Shown in pieces: positions 35,497 through 45,843 of a DNA stretch of 64,000 nt. The stretch spans positions 1 through 64,000 of the forward strand of contig JANBQC010000085.1 of NCBI GenBank assembly GCA_027576995.1. Direction: 5' to 3'. A model generated the notes under the pieces. It saw nothing but the letters and a program-made list of their open reading frames with translations, did no database searches and was not told the origin of the DNA. The position numbers were made by a program, and so were the translations under genes. The stretch is from Dimargaris cristalligena (lineage: Eukaryota; Kickxellomycota; Dimargaritomycetes; Dimargaritales; Dimargaritaceae). Positions within the stretch are counted from its first letter, which is position 1. Every line of letters begins with the position of its first letter.

Positions 35497-35581
35497 CTAC
35501 ATTGTGGCCCAGGTATACAAGCAATTTAACCTCATGTTAGTAAATCTTAGAGAAAAACCCCCAATGCCAAAAAAAAAGACA

Positions 35582-35823
35582 CTAGACTAGACTCTCGATT
35601 GTGTTGAAGAGGAAGGGGCTCGACAGCGTAACAACGGGGTACAAAACGTAGGCAACAGGTCCAATATGGCGCAAATGACCCACCTCGGAGACGGAGTCGA
35701 AGTTGTGAAGCATGTTGGGCGAGTGACGGGATTCAAACAAAGGGGTGCGGGTCAAACGGAAGATTCGACCCTTCGTACGTTGAGGCTTGTGTTGAAGGCC
35801 CAAGGTAGAACGGAGGTCGAGCT
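35582..35823 (-). CDS. Small unidentified protein, 3' exon
   Basis: A codon-biased frame of about 80 residues following an acceptor-like CATTAG. It begins LDLRSTLGLQHKPQRTKGRI, is basic in the first half (RTKGRIFRLTR) and has one likely membrane segment (VAYVLYPVVTLSSPFLF) near the C-terminus. No in-frame ATG lies at the exon start, so a 5' exon is expected within 35830-35990. One candidate is an ATG around 35979 leading to CAG|GTTGAA, but its donor is weak. The size, basic N-terminus and single hydrophobic helix would fit a mitochondrial inner-membrane accessory protein, but I recognise no family. It sits between ORC3 and the 7TM-RGS gene. It could also be spurious. Confidence 0.4.
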
Positions 35824-36336
35824 AATGCATGAGATTGTTTACTAAAAAGGCAATGCCCAAACAATTCACGCAACTGGTATAAACAACCCACCCCAAGCAC
35901 CCATGGGGGTAATTTCAACCTGCCTCTGCCTACAGTTCTCTAGCGAATTTTGCAAGCCTATCATATGGTATAAAACGGAGGGAAGGGCTTAGAGAAAGAC
36001 GTCCTTCATAGTCACAACATTGCAAGGTAAATATAGCCAGGTTTATTGATTAAACCAGTGAAAATAGTCGAGCGGAGAGGCAATAGTGTCATAATGAACG
36101 AGCTTACAATAAAAGAGCAAGAAAAGGTCCGAGACTAATCACAGCGCAGGCGAGTTTTGCTCGGAACGGAAGCTATTTCCATATGGCCCCGCTAAATAAC
36201 AATCAACAGACATCGTACACTAATAATATATAGATGAAACTAAAGTAACAAATTAACAAATCAAACTATTCCCAGTAGATCGGTCTCTAACCCCCAACCT
36301 CCTTTCTCCCTTTTTCAACCCCCCTCTGGATTAGAG
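35824..36336. other. Intergenic
   Basis: AT-rich spacer holding the probable 5' exon of the small gene at 35582-35823 and the 3' untranslated side of the 7TM-RGS gene. Nothing else seen. Confidence 0.4.
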
Positions 36337-38562
36337 CTAGTGCTTGATCCGAACTCTTGAAGAACGCCGCATTTTAAGATAGCGCGGGTAGACATTATTG
36401 TACAGCATGTTGAGGACCTCCTTGAGGGCATCATCGAACATGGTGATGCTGTACTTGCCGGCGAGGATGTTTTGGGATACTTCATTAATGCACGGTCCGG
36501 GGACATTGAGGGCCAAGGCCGAGTCAGGGTCAATGTAGCGCTGGAAAAAAGAGTGGAACATGGAGCGTAGATGCTTGGGTACGGGTGGGGCCTGTACAAT
36601 AGCTACGCGAGGGGTACTGGTACTCGTGATGTTTTTCGGGTTAGTGTGCGATCCCCCCATTTTCTCGTCGCTGGGGGAAGCGTACTGAAGGTTGAGTGGT
36701 CGGTAAATGGGGCCGATGGTCTCGTAAATGGTGATGTAGGACGGACTGGGAATCTCGTCACTGTCCCAGGCGGCATCGGACAGGCCGGGTGAAAACCGAG
36801 CGGAAAGGGGAGGTGATAAGATAATCGAGACGTTGCTGGGGCCTGCCCCCGCTGGTGACGCGGTGTACACTTGCAGAATGGGTCGGGACTGGCCGGCTTG
36901 CCAAGTCACCGGAGCAGCGGGCTTCAAGTTCGTCGCCGAAGCCGAAAAGGGCATACCGTGGGGATAGTTCGGTGGCGCTCCCACCTGTAAAGTCGACTCG
37001 GACGGCCGGCCTTCCACTATTCCCCGGCCACCCATTTCCATGGGTGCCGGATAAGTAGGGGAGGTAGGGGCCGAGTGAGTTGGTTTGGTCTCACTATTGG
37101 TAGGCTGACTGGTCTCTTGGGGCACGTAGTACGGGTACACCCGGGCCTTGAGCTGTTGGTAATCCTCTAAAAACAAGGTCAGTTCCGTACAAAAACAGGC
37201 CGCGGCATAATACTTGAATTGTTCGAATTTCTGAGGGCTCTGGAGCAATTGGGTGAAGGCCATCCAGCGGGTTGTGGGTACCGCCGCCTTTTGGGACCGG
37301 TGGTTAGTGATGATTTGGTGCTCCAGGGAATTGGTGGCGTCGGGTCCTACCGCCGTGGCGTAACGGTTGGGCCGCACTGGTGGGGGCGGGGGCAGCGATG
37401 CCCGACCGGCCATTTTCGTTTCCGCCCGCTCTTGGCTCATGAGCGACTGTCGTTTGATGGTCTGCGATAAGCGATAGTTCTCGTTTCTCCGACAGAAGGG
37501 CATTTTCCGCCGCCCGCCGCAGCCGTTACCGTTGCCATTGCCGCTTACTGAGTCGCCCGCCTCGCTATCACTATCCAGATCCTCCTCCTCCACCAAAGCG
37601 GTGGGGCCCAGGCGATCGGCATGACGACTAAAGGTTTTCCATAGCGGGGCCACGACACCCACGAAGTGGATGATACTCAGACCCGCGAATAAGAACACGG
37701 TGTTACCCACATAGGCCTTGATAGCGGGCACCAGTTTCCGCGCGCTGAAGAAGAGAATGTACGATACCGCCGCCACGATAATTTCAATGACCAGGTCCCG
37801 CCGCATCCCGTAGGCGTCGTGCATATCCCATAGCCAGTAGACCATGAGGGGTCCGAACACGAAAATGTGGGCGAAAATCATGCCGTACATCAGTCCGTAC
37901 TCCCACGAAATATGGCAGTGGGTGTTGGGTGGGTGGATGCGGAATTGGGGCGAGAAGATTTGGACAAAGACCATGTACACGAAGACCACGAAGGTGCCGA
38001 TGAGCGTGGCCCGGATAAGTGTACGTTCCGAAAACCAGTGCCGCTTGCGGTCCCACGAAATTCTTTCCAGCAGCCGGCCGAACCGATACTTGCGGGTTTC
38101 GATGCGACTCTTGAGCTCGTTCTTCTCGAGTACCTGGTCCCACCTCTGCGAGTCCCCGTGAATGGACCCCGAGTCGGGATGTAGGGCGGTTACGTGCAGT
38201 TTGGCCTGATGGAACTCGGACTGGAAGAGCAGGCGTAGGGTGCGGGCGATGAAGCCAAAGAGCCAGAAAATCACACCAATGTAGAGGCCCCAGAAATTGA
38301 GGAAACAAGGCCAGTGGGGGTTGAAGGCATTGCTTAGACCGGCCACCACACAGAGGGATAGGGCGCCAAGGGTTTCAATGGTCATTAACCGGGCCGACCG
38401 GTACTTATCCTTTTTAGTGCGCTGGATGAAAGCGATGGTGGTGATGATGACAAAGAGAGTGTAAATAACCGTAAGACTGGTGTAGACTAGGGTTTTAATA
38501 TGCAGTACGTCGGTACTGTATTGAGTAGGGCTAGTCTTGGCCAGCTCCGTCTGATAAACCAT
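36337..38562 (-). CDS. Seven-helix protein with cytosolic RGS domain
   Basis: Single exon, 741 aa. Seven hydrophobic segments lie within about residues 25-310 (for example TLVYTSLTVIYTLFVIITTI, FWGLYIGVIFWLFGFIA and TLIGTFVVFVYMVFVQIF). A low-complexity linker with Gly/Asn repeats follows (about 330-430), then an RGS fold. The RGS domain is in two pieces: helices at about 440-475 (FEQFKYYAAACFCTELTLFL, EDYQQLK) and about 655-741 (MFHSFFQRYIDPDSALALNV, AGKYSITMFDDALKEVLNML). About 185 residues of Ser/Thr/Pro-rich sequence separate them. RGS domains accelerate GTP hydrolysis by G-alpha, so receptor-RGS fusions act as negative regulators of G-protein signalling. This is inference from the domain pair. 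The GPCR at 28720-29904 could feed the same pathway. Confidence 0.85.
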   Translation of the reverse strand: MVYQTELAKTSPTQYSTDVLHIKTLVYTSLTVIYTLFVIITTIAFIQRTKKDKYRSARLMTIETLGALSLCVVAGLSNAFNPHWPCFLNFWGLYIGVIFWLFGFIARTLRLLFQSEFHQAKLHVTALHPDSGSIHGDSQRWDQVLEKNELKSRIETRKYRFGRLLERISWDRKRHWFSERTLIRATLIGTFVVFVYMVFVQIFSPQFRIHPPNTHCHISWEYGLMYGMIFAHIFVFGPLMVYWLWDMHDAYGMRRDLVIEIIVAAVSYILFFSARKLVPAIKAYVGNTVFLFAGLSIIHFVGVVAPLWKTFSRHADRLGPTALVEEEDLDSDSEAGDSVSGNGNGNGCGGRRKMPFCRRNENYRLSQTIKRQSLMSQERAETKMAGRASLPPPPPVRPNRYATAVGPDATNSLEHQIITNHRSQKAAVPTTRWMAFTQLLQSPQKFEQFKYYAAACFCTELTLFLEDYQQLKARVYPYYVPQETSQPTNSETKPTHSAPTSPTYPAPMEMGGRGIVEGRPSESTLQVGAPPNYPHGMPFSASATNLKPAAPVTWQAGQSRPILQVYTASPAGAGPSNVSIILSPPLSARFSPGLSDAAWDSDEIPSPSYITIYETIGPIYRPLNLQYASPSDEKMGGSHTNPKNITSTSTPRVAIVQAPPVPKHLRSMFHSFFQRYIDPDSALALNVPGPCINEVSQNILAGKYSITMFDDALKEVLNMLYNNVYPRYLKMRRSSRVRIKH

Positions 38563-41213
38563 GGTGGTATTTTCCTTTCTCCAGTCAGGGATATATATAT
38601 ATATATATATATGGGGGGGGTTACGAGGGATTTAGATAAGCGCCAAGGGTCTCTACCGGCCTCCTGGGTTGGGCAGGAACTCCGGGTAAATATTAAACAC
38701 AGGCAACGAAACTGGATCACCCGAACTCAGACAACAGTCCAACTTAGATAGCCGAGGACGGATCTCAATTAGACGGGGTCCTAATGAGAGGTATGCAGTC
38801 TTATGCACTGTAAGTTGGTAGAATCCTTTGAAAATAGAGAAGCGGTCGTAACCTTGCCAATAATACCGGCATGCGACTCTGGGCTACGGTAAACAGCCTA
38901 AATAGTATAAAGGTAAAGTGACGCACTAAACCCCCCGGGGCGGGGAACCGATTAGATTATACAATGGATAAAAATCGGGCAGGGGGTATGTTTTCAGAAA
39001 AAACCTAGCCTGGCCTATTCACTGGACCGTAGGATATAGGGATAACAACGGTGTCTTGGGGGCTAGAATGTCCGTGCGTTGGTCAATAGTGGGAAATAGT
39101 AGTAGCGCTGATAAAGGTATGAAAGTGCCCACTAGTATAATCAGATGGCCCAAATTAAAGTAAATGTAACAGAATAGGCAAGGTCTGGTAGTAGTGGTGG
39201 GCCATTTAGATATAACCGAAAATAATACTGAGAAACAGATTAACAAAGAACAGAACAGAAGAGAAGAGATGGTGGGTGGCATCTATTGATATTTTGGGGG
39301 ATTTCGTAAGGGCCACCTCTCCATATACCCGCTGGGGTCGGGGGGTTGGTTTATTGCTACACGCTACTCAGGTAAGGTTACTCTGAGCCAACGGTCATTG
39401 GAGCCCGCCTGTCTAGCAGCCTAGCGGCACTTCCATCTATAGCACTATCTCTATATCTCAGCCTCAGCTGACGCCAAAACAATATACCGAGAGGGAAAAT
39501 TAGCGTATTGGGGATAAGTGGAGGTAGATGTGAATGGTAAACAACCTAGCTTCCGCCTTCCAATAATCAAATATGAGCGGGTATAGTAAATCCTATGTAT
39601 TACATTTTGGCTTAGATATTCAAGTGGGAGCAAGAAAGACGGAACTTTAAACGGGGGAAACGGCCAAGGGTGTACTTGACGAAGCCGTGGTTTCACCAAG
39701 GCGAAATGGTGGCAGTTTTATGGGTACGGGAGTATAGCTCATTGGCCATTCAAACGTTCCTTCGCTGTTGATGAATTCCTCAATTCATTGACGTAGTTTC
39801 CTACATATCGGAGGGGGAGGCTATTCAAAATAAGGATACGTGTTTGGGGGGTTTGCTGGTGTTAAATGGCTAAAAATCGGCCAAACATCTACCCCAGCGT
39901 ACCCATTCACCCGCCTACAAGCCACCCCATTAAAGCAAGCACGCGACGACAAGGAATGGAAATCAAGCAAAAGGAGCATTATTCACTTGCCGGAGAAAGG
40001 CAGCGGAGGTCACACGGACCTCTATTGCAGGGGTCTAGAGTGCTACCGCTAGCTGGTATAAATGGGACTCGTCCTGCCTAGGTGGGAGAGTTGTGCCACA
40101 TTGGCGGAAGCCCATGTACGACCACCACAAGTCTACCTTCCCTGCAGCGACGGTTTATCGACCACCCCCTAGTCCATCTTTCCTATTACTAAGCCTATGG
40201 CCGTACTTCCAGCTGTCACTGTGGCGACTTTCAGTAGGAAAATGCCATGTCTAGGGAGCTTGGGGGTAGCTAAAGTGACAACCACAGGAAGATTCAGTCG
40301 AATTCGACAGGTCCGTCAATATGTGGGGCCTTCCGTCGATACGCTTTTCATGCATATCCAAAGAATAGGGAAGCCCCGAACCGCCAGTGTTGTTGGCCAT
40401 TAACTCCGCTTACTCCATGGGCTCTGAATCTTGCGAGAAACCCGTGCTTCAGTTGTTGAAAATGCAATATATGATGGGTTTCAAACAATGGGGCGATTGG
40501 TATTCAGGGAATGAGTGTTGGTAAACAGCACCTTGTTCAGATGGCGATGGTCGCAAGTATTAGAATGAACCTCTTATATTTCACTATTCGGGAAATGTAG
40601 TTATCTGAGTTCTAGTCGGCTATAGGTCCAAATATGGTACCCAATGGTCGCCACGTCTCAATCAATGGTGATTGAAGTCAAGTATTCTGGCTATTCATCG
40701 CGCTAAATACTTATAAGATTTGTCGGTGAGTTGTCCTACCCCCGTCCTTCCGAGCCGCTATATTTAGCCCTAAGCCACAATAATTAAAACCAAGCTCGCA
40801 ATGCTTCGAATCCCGTCTCCATATACTGGCACGTTGACCCTAAAGTACAGTTAAATTAGGAATTTAATCTTTACTAATAGCCATTCCGTAACTGCGCCAA
40901 CACCCACGCGTTCCAGAGGTGAAACAGTCAGGAGGCCCCAGCGACTCTACCCACCCTCCAGTGCCAGTCTCTGATAGACTCCGTCATTTTTTTTTCGGAG
41001 TTCTGAATGGACGCGTTTGATCCTAGAGCGAATGCCCCTGTGTCAATTGCGATTTTAGTCCATTCCTGCACATTGCTCAATTACCCATTTCAACTGATTG
41101 CTTACCTTCCTGTATCCTTATTGTTTTACCCCCCCGCCCAGATTCTACCATTGAGCTATTTATTCACCTCCATTACTTCACACCCCTCCCGTAGTTCACT
41201 ACATATTTGAACC
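38563..41213. other. Gene-free region
   Basis: About 2.65 kb between divergently transcribed genes (7TM-RGS on minus, acinus homologue on plus), so it contains both promoters. An (AT)n run lies at about 38592-38611. Several short frames have no family signal. No tRNA found; a TTCGAATCC-like string at about 40807 lacks the stems. Confidence 0.45.
38592..38611. repeat. (AT)n microsatellite
   Basis: AT dinucleotide run about 30 bp upstream of the 7TM-RGS start codon. It may double as a TATA-like promoter element, which is inference. Confidence 0.7.
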
Positions 41214-43158
41214 ATGTCGTGCACACCCCTCGTTCCCAGTGAAATGAAAGTGGTCGACTTGCGGAAAGAGCTCGCTGCCCGTAATTTGTCCAACAAGGGT
41301 CTGAAAAAAGAGCTGGTCGATCGTCTGGAGGAAGCCATGCAACAGGATGAGTCACCGACCGATATTCCCGCCACTGGCAGTCCTTCCCCTCCTGCATCCA
41401 TTCCGGCCGATTCTCCGCCCGCCCAGCAACAGGACGAAAGTGACACGGCCGTCGAGGTCGATAGGCCAGCGGAGCCTATTGCGGTGGCAACCACTGCTGA
41501 ACCCATTCCTGAAAAAGACGCGTCTCCCACACCTGTACTGGCCCAAACCGAGCCTGAGTCTGAGTCTGAACCCAAGTCTGAGCCTAAAGCCGAGCCCGAG
41601 GCTGCGATTGAGGAAGATAAATCAGCACCGCCGACTCAAGGGTCCCCAGTAAACAGTGACGAGTCGGCCAGTACCCCAGTCGATCAGCCCATAGCCGAAA
41701 AAACCGAAACCATGAACGTGGATATAGACGAGCCCGAGGAGCCCCTTAAACGGAAAGGTAAGTCCCGGCCCTAGTTTCTATCTCACTCACATCGGCCATT
41801 AAATGGCAGACTATATCAACTGATATGGTTTTAGGTTTGCGTGATCGACTATGGACGGTATAGTATCCTCTTGGGCTGCATGTGCTCCTTTATTTTTTTA
41901 AGAAATATGTCTAATATTGCACCTTCGTTCATTTTGACTTGGTAATTTAATCAATTATATAACTAGTGAGCGTGGCAAGCGACGCTTTCATTGCTGATAA
42001 GAAGGCTCGCACGGATCCGGAGGAAATTGTCTCAGAATCAGTCCCGGCCGGAGGTAATCCATAAGCGCGGTATTATATATTATATCCAAGTATTGATCAA
42101 CTGTAGTGGGTCGTTATGTAATTGTCCGATGACTGCATCGCTGACCAGGCATTCCCAGTAGGAAGTGCCTTAACTGAGTATAGACAGTAGCCACCTAACA
42201 TCAACATTTTTACACCCCCGCTTTCCTCCCTTTTCAATTGCATCTCGATAGGAAAGTCCACTCAGGTCCCGCCCAGTCGCTTCGATGCCACCACCATTCT
42301 TTGTGTACGCAACCTGATCCGCCCTTACACGCTCGATCAATTCCTAGCCCTTTTCCGGCCCTACGGCGAAATTACCTATTCCCACCTTAATATTATTAAA
42401 TCGCATGGATTCATTCAGGTAAGCCACTGTTTTACGGCCTCCCCTCCCGCCTTTATGATGCCCTTGGATTAGGTCGAACGTCAAATATTGCGAGAAAAAT
42501 TACCCGGTCCATCCCAGGCCGTCAGTATGATTTACTATGTAATTATTGTCTGGTATAGATAGCCCAATGCTTACTATGGGCACATACTATTTGGTTATAT
42601 ACCCGTCTCTTATCATATAAAGGTAGCATTTTGATCCTATTCTAACCGATTACAATATAGCCCTTTTTCTAAATACCATATCCCCCTTCTTGGTTCGATT
42701 TTTATATATATAAAAAACGTTAGTTCACAACAATCGAATCGGCTACATCCGCCCGGGAAGGGCTCTACAACCAGATCTTTCCCAAGCTCTCGGGGCGGCC
42801 CCTCGTCCTGGACTTTATTACCGAACCCCGCATGATGGAACTCATGCGCGACGAGGCCAGTTTGATCAGCAACGGCTGTTCCCGCCCCAAAATCATCAAC
42901 GTGGAAACCGGTCCCGACGTCCCCGCCGAGTGGTACGGGTTGATGGTGGTGAATTCCAAAACCGGGAAACCGTTCGTTAATCAGCCGGAACCTAAAGAGG
43001 CCCCTGCGAAACCAAAAGCACCGGTGGCCACCGAGGCCTCTCCTTCTCCTCCTTCGACAGGCCTGGGTCTCGACGACCTTTTCAGCAAAACACAAACCCA
43101 GCCTAGTCTGTATTTCCAGCGGGCGGTTCCCCTCCCTTTGTCCCCATCCCACGAGTAG
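41214..43158 (+). CDS. ACIN1: Acinus homologue (SAP-RRM-RSB protein)
   Basis: Four exons, 41214-41757, 41967-42053, 42252-42418 and 42724-43158, join in phase to 410 aa. The N-terminal SAP domain (about 9-45, MKVVDLRKELAARNLSNKGL) is followed by an acidic, Glu/Pro-rich repetitive stretch (EPESESEPKSEPKAEPE). An acinus-type RRM follows at about 218-300: ILCVRNLIRPYTLDQFLALF, then KSHGFIQ|FTTIESATSARE across the third intron. The C-terminal RNPS1/SAP18-binding motif (about 381-400, LGLDDLFSKTQTQPSLYF) matches the animal LLDDLFRKTKAAPCIYW pattern. In animals acinus forms the ASAP complex with RNPS1 and SAP18 and joins the exon junction complex; the RSB motif implies the same here. It is far shorter than human acinus and keeps only the functional modules. 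Splice junctions were set by family continuity. Confidence 0.93.
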
Positions 43159-45843
43159 AACTCTAATCCAATATACATAGTGCCTAATGGTTGTTTCCAT
43201 CCGATGTTTTTTTTTGGGGGGGGTGATACATTTGTCTGTTTTTCATTAAACATCGTTTTTTTTATTAGCCGACACTAGAATAAACGACTAATTGATCAGG
43301 GGGTGAATTGCCTCAACCTCATTTTTTTAATCTGTATGGCTTAATCTCTTGACAGCCGGATTGTTGAACTTCACCATTAATGTCCGACTGGACACTGTTT
43401 GCACCATTTAGGCCTTCACACGACTTGGGCCCGTTTAGGAGGCTTATCCTTGCTGCTTGCCAACAATGAACTGACAATGTACCTGCATCTATACCCGCTA
43501 TCTCCATGTCCATTCAATAATCTGAAAGTCCGACTTGGGTAAATATTACCTGTTCCCACTGAAGGCACCCAATGTTTAATTATGTATACCTATGCGTTAC
43601 TGGAAATACGCGGTGGATTATCTGAGGTGGGCTCGGGTTCATTTTAATACCCAATGGAACCGAGATGAAAAAGCTGACTAGCTAATGCATCCTGAGTCAA
43701 CCGTCGGCCACCATGTATGGCATACATGCCTAAATACATACCTTTTCGGCCAGATCATAATGGGGCGGGTAAATAACTGGGCTTAATTTTAAGCTGGGCA
43801 CTGTAGTAGTGGTGATGGGAGGGGGGAAGTAAAGGAACGTGGTTCTAAGCAAACCAGTTTAATGCCAGCGGTATGCCAACGTGACGTCTCAGAGATACTC
43901 CTGCAAGACTTATCCGCCGGCCACTGGTAATCTAAAGGGCCTGGCGCCAGTCTAGGAAGCATTTACTGGCGGTGTATACTAAAGCTACTTCCGATTCGCT
44001 CCAGCCAATCCTCTTCCACTATTTGGTGTATTTGATACACACATGTGGTATACAGGGTGCTTGTTCATGTGATGAAGCCAACTCCGAGTGTGGTAGCTAC
44101 TTTGTATTAATTTGAACTTGGCATATGTCTTTTCCGGTCTCCACTGTAGCCTCCCTTCCCCTGAATATATAATTACCGATTGAGTGGCTAATGGGGCCGG
44201 GGGCGGAAAATAAGGAGTAAAGGAGCATAAGGGGGGACACTGGCCTTTGCAAAATTGGCATGGGTGTAAAGGTTAGTCGGGCTGATTCCCAGCCCCGGTC
44301 CGCTTGGGCAGGTAGGTTGGATGGGAACGTAGAAGGGGGGAGCGGGGAATTGGAGGCTTGCAGAAAATGACCCCCAAAAAGAATCAACAATGGAGACCAG
44401 TCAATCAGCAACGTTTCGGAGTGACGAATGCCATGATTAAGTACAGCAAGCCATGTAACGATACGGAACACGACAACGGACCAGATAAAGGGGAAATCAG
44501 GGAAGAGAGATACCGTCGCACTATCCTATTTGGCCCATTGGGCGTATCACGCGCATCCTCGGGTTGTTAGCCCTGGACCGAGTATGGCTTAATTCAAACC
44601 CGAAGCAACTAGGCTCAATTCCCCGTGTGTGCAAGCGCGGAACTAGTAGTAGGTCCGAGGGGGGATGGCTACAAACTGCGTTGGGTAAAACGCGGCTGGT
44701 CTTTAGAGCCGGCGGTACGAACCCACCCGAAAGGGTCCCTCACCGATTCCATAGCCACTGTCTCTTAAAGGGCCCAGCCTTGTCGCACAGCTTCACTGGT
44801 GTCTCGTTGGCCGATGGCGACATTTACGATCCTTTTATCGAAATATCCCAACCATTAATATCCCTAATTTTAGTTCCATTCCACCCTTCGCCATCTCATC
44901 GTCCTCCGCCTAATACAGAGCCCCCTTGTCCTCATCTGCTGATATTCCTTTTTGTTTACCATGTTAAGCCGTCAATAGTAGGCCACCTTTTTTAGGGCCC
45001 TGGCCACTCGCCCTATGACGCGCAAGCTGTTTGTCACGCCGTACCGTGCATCAAGGCCCTCCTCATTTCTCTCCCAGGGGGAGGCGATATCATAATTTTT
45101 GCTCATTAGCCCGAAACGACATCTTGCCAATCATCCGATTCCAGTTTTAGAGAAAGGGGGAGGAGGAATGCTGATGATAATAAACGTTCTAATAAAAGTA
45201 ATGTGACACGGTCCGTGGACCCACTTCCGTTAATTAGGGAAGTGAAAGAGCCCTATGATCTAATCAACTACATCGCCGCCTTAATGAGGCGAGTATGTCG
45301 GTGATGTGGGTGAGTGGGGGGAGGGGTGGGGTAGGGAATGTATCATCTATATATCGGTATGGGTGGGGCGAAAGAAAAGGGGGCGCGGGCAGCCGCACTT
45401 AGGTTCCCCTCCCCCTCCTTATGATGTTTCTTTGTTCAACCTACTCACTGCCCCTTTCCCCCTGATCCACCAGTGGTGAGAATCTCCTCTCCCCCCCATT
45501 AACAGCCCAACAACGCCCTCCCCATATATAAACCAAGTCTTATAACCCCTCGAATCAATATTCAGCTATTCAAGCTATAGTTACCGGTTTGCCTCATTTT
45601 CAACTTCAACTAGCAATTTGGGGTCATTTAAATTTATACTCCTTCTTATATTATACTATATATATATACATTTCTATATATGCCTTGCTTAACCACGAGG
45701 TAATTTGCGGATATTGCTTAATCTCTAAGCAAGCCCAGCCACGACTCGGCCATCTACCGTATTGATATTTAATTTACATTTGTAAGAAATCAGGTCCGGC
45801 CGGCCCCTTTTTCGACCGTACCTTCGCTATTTATTAGATTAAC
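43159..45843. other. Gene-free region
   Basis: About 2.7 kb. The first 100 bases are the acinus 3' side (a G/T-rich run, then CATTAAACATCG). The 45.2-45.84 kb end is pyrimidine-rich with TATATATATA at about 45657, a plausible promoter for glutamate-cysteine ligase. Frames at 44471-44097 (-) and 44564-44995 (+) show no domain. Confidence 0.45.

Noticed and set aside
40795..40830. TTCGAATCC string resembling a tRNA B-box
   Set aside because: Flanking bases do not form a T-arm stem and no A-box or acceptor stem is found at the right distance.
44097..44995. Two frames of 124 (-) and 143 (+) codons
   Set aside because: No recognisable domain; low-complexity, Pro/Ser-rich translations in a C-rich spacer.
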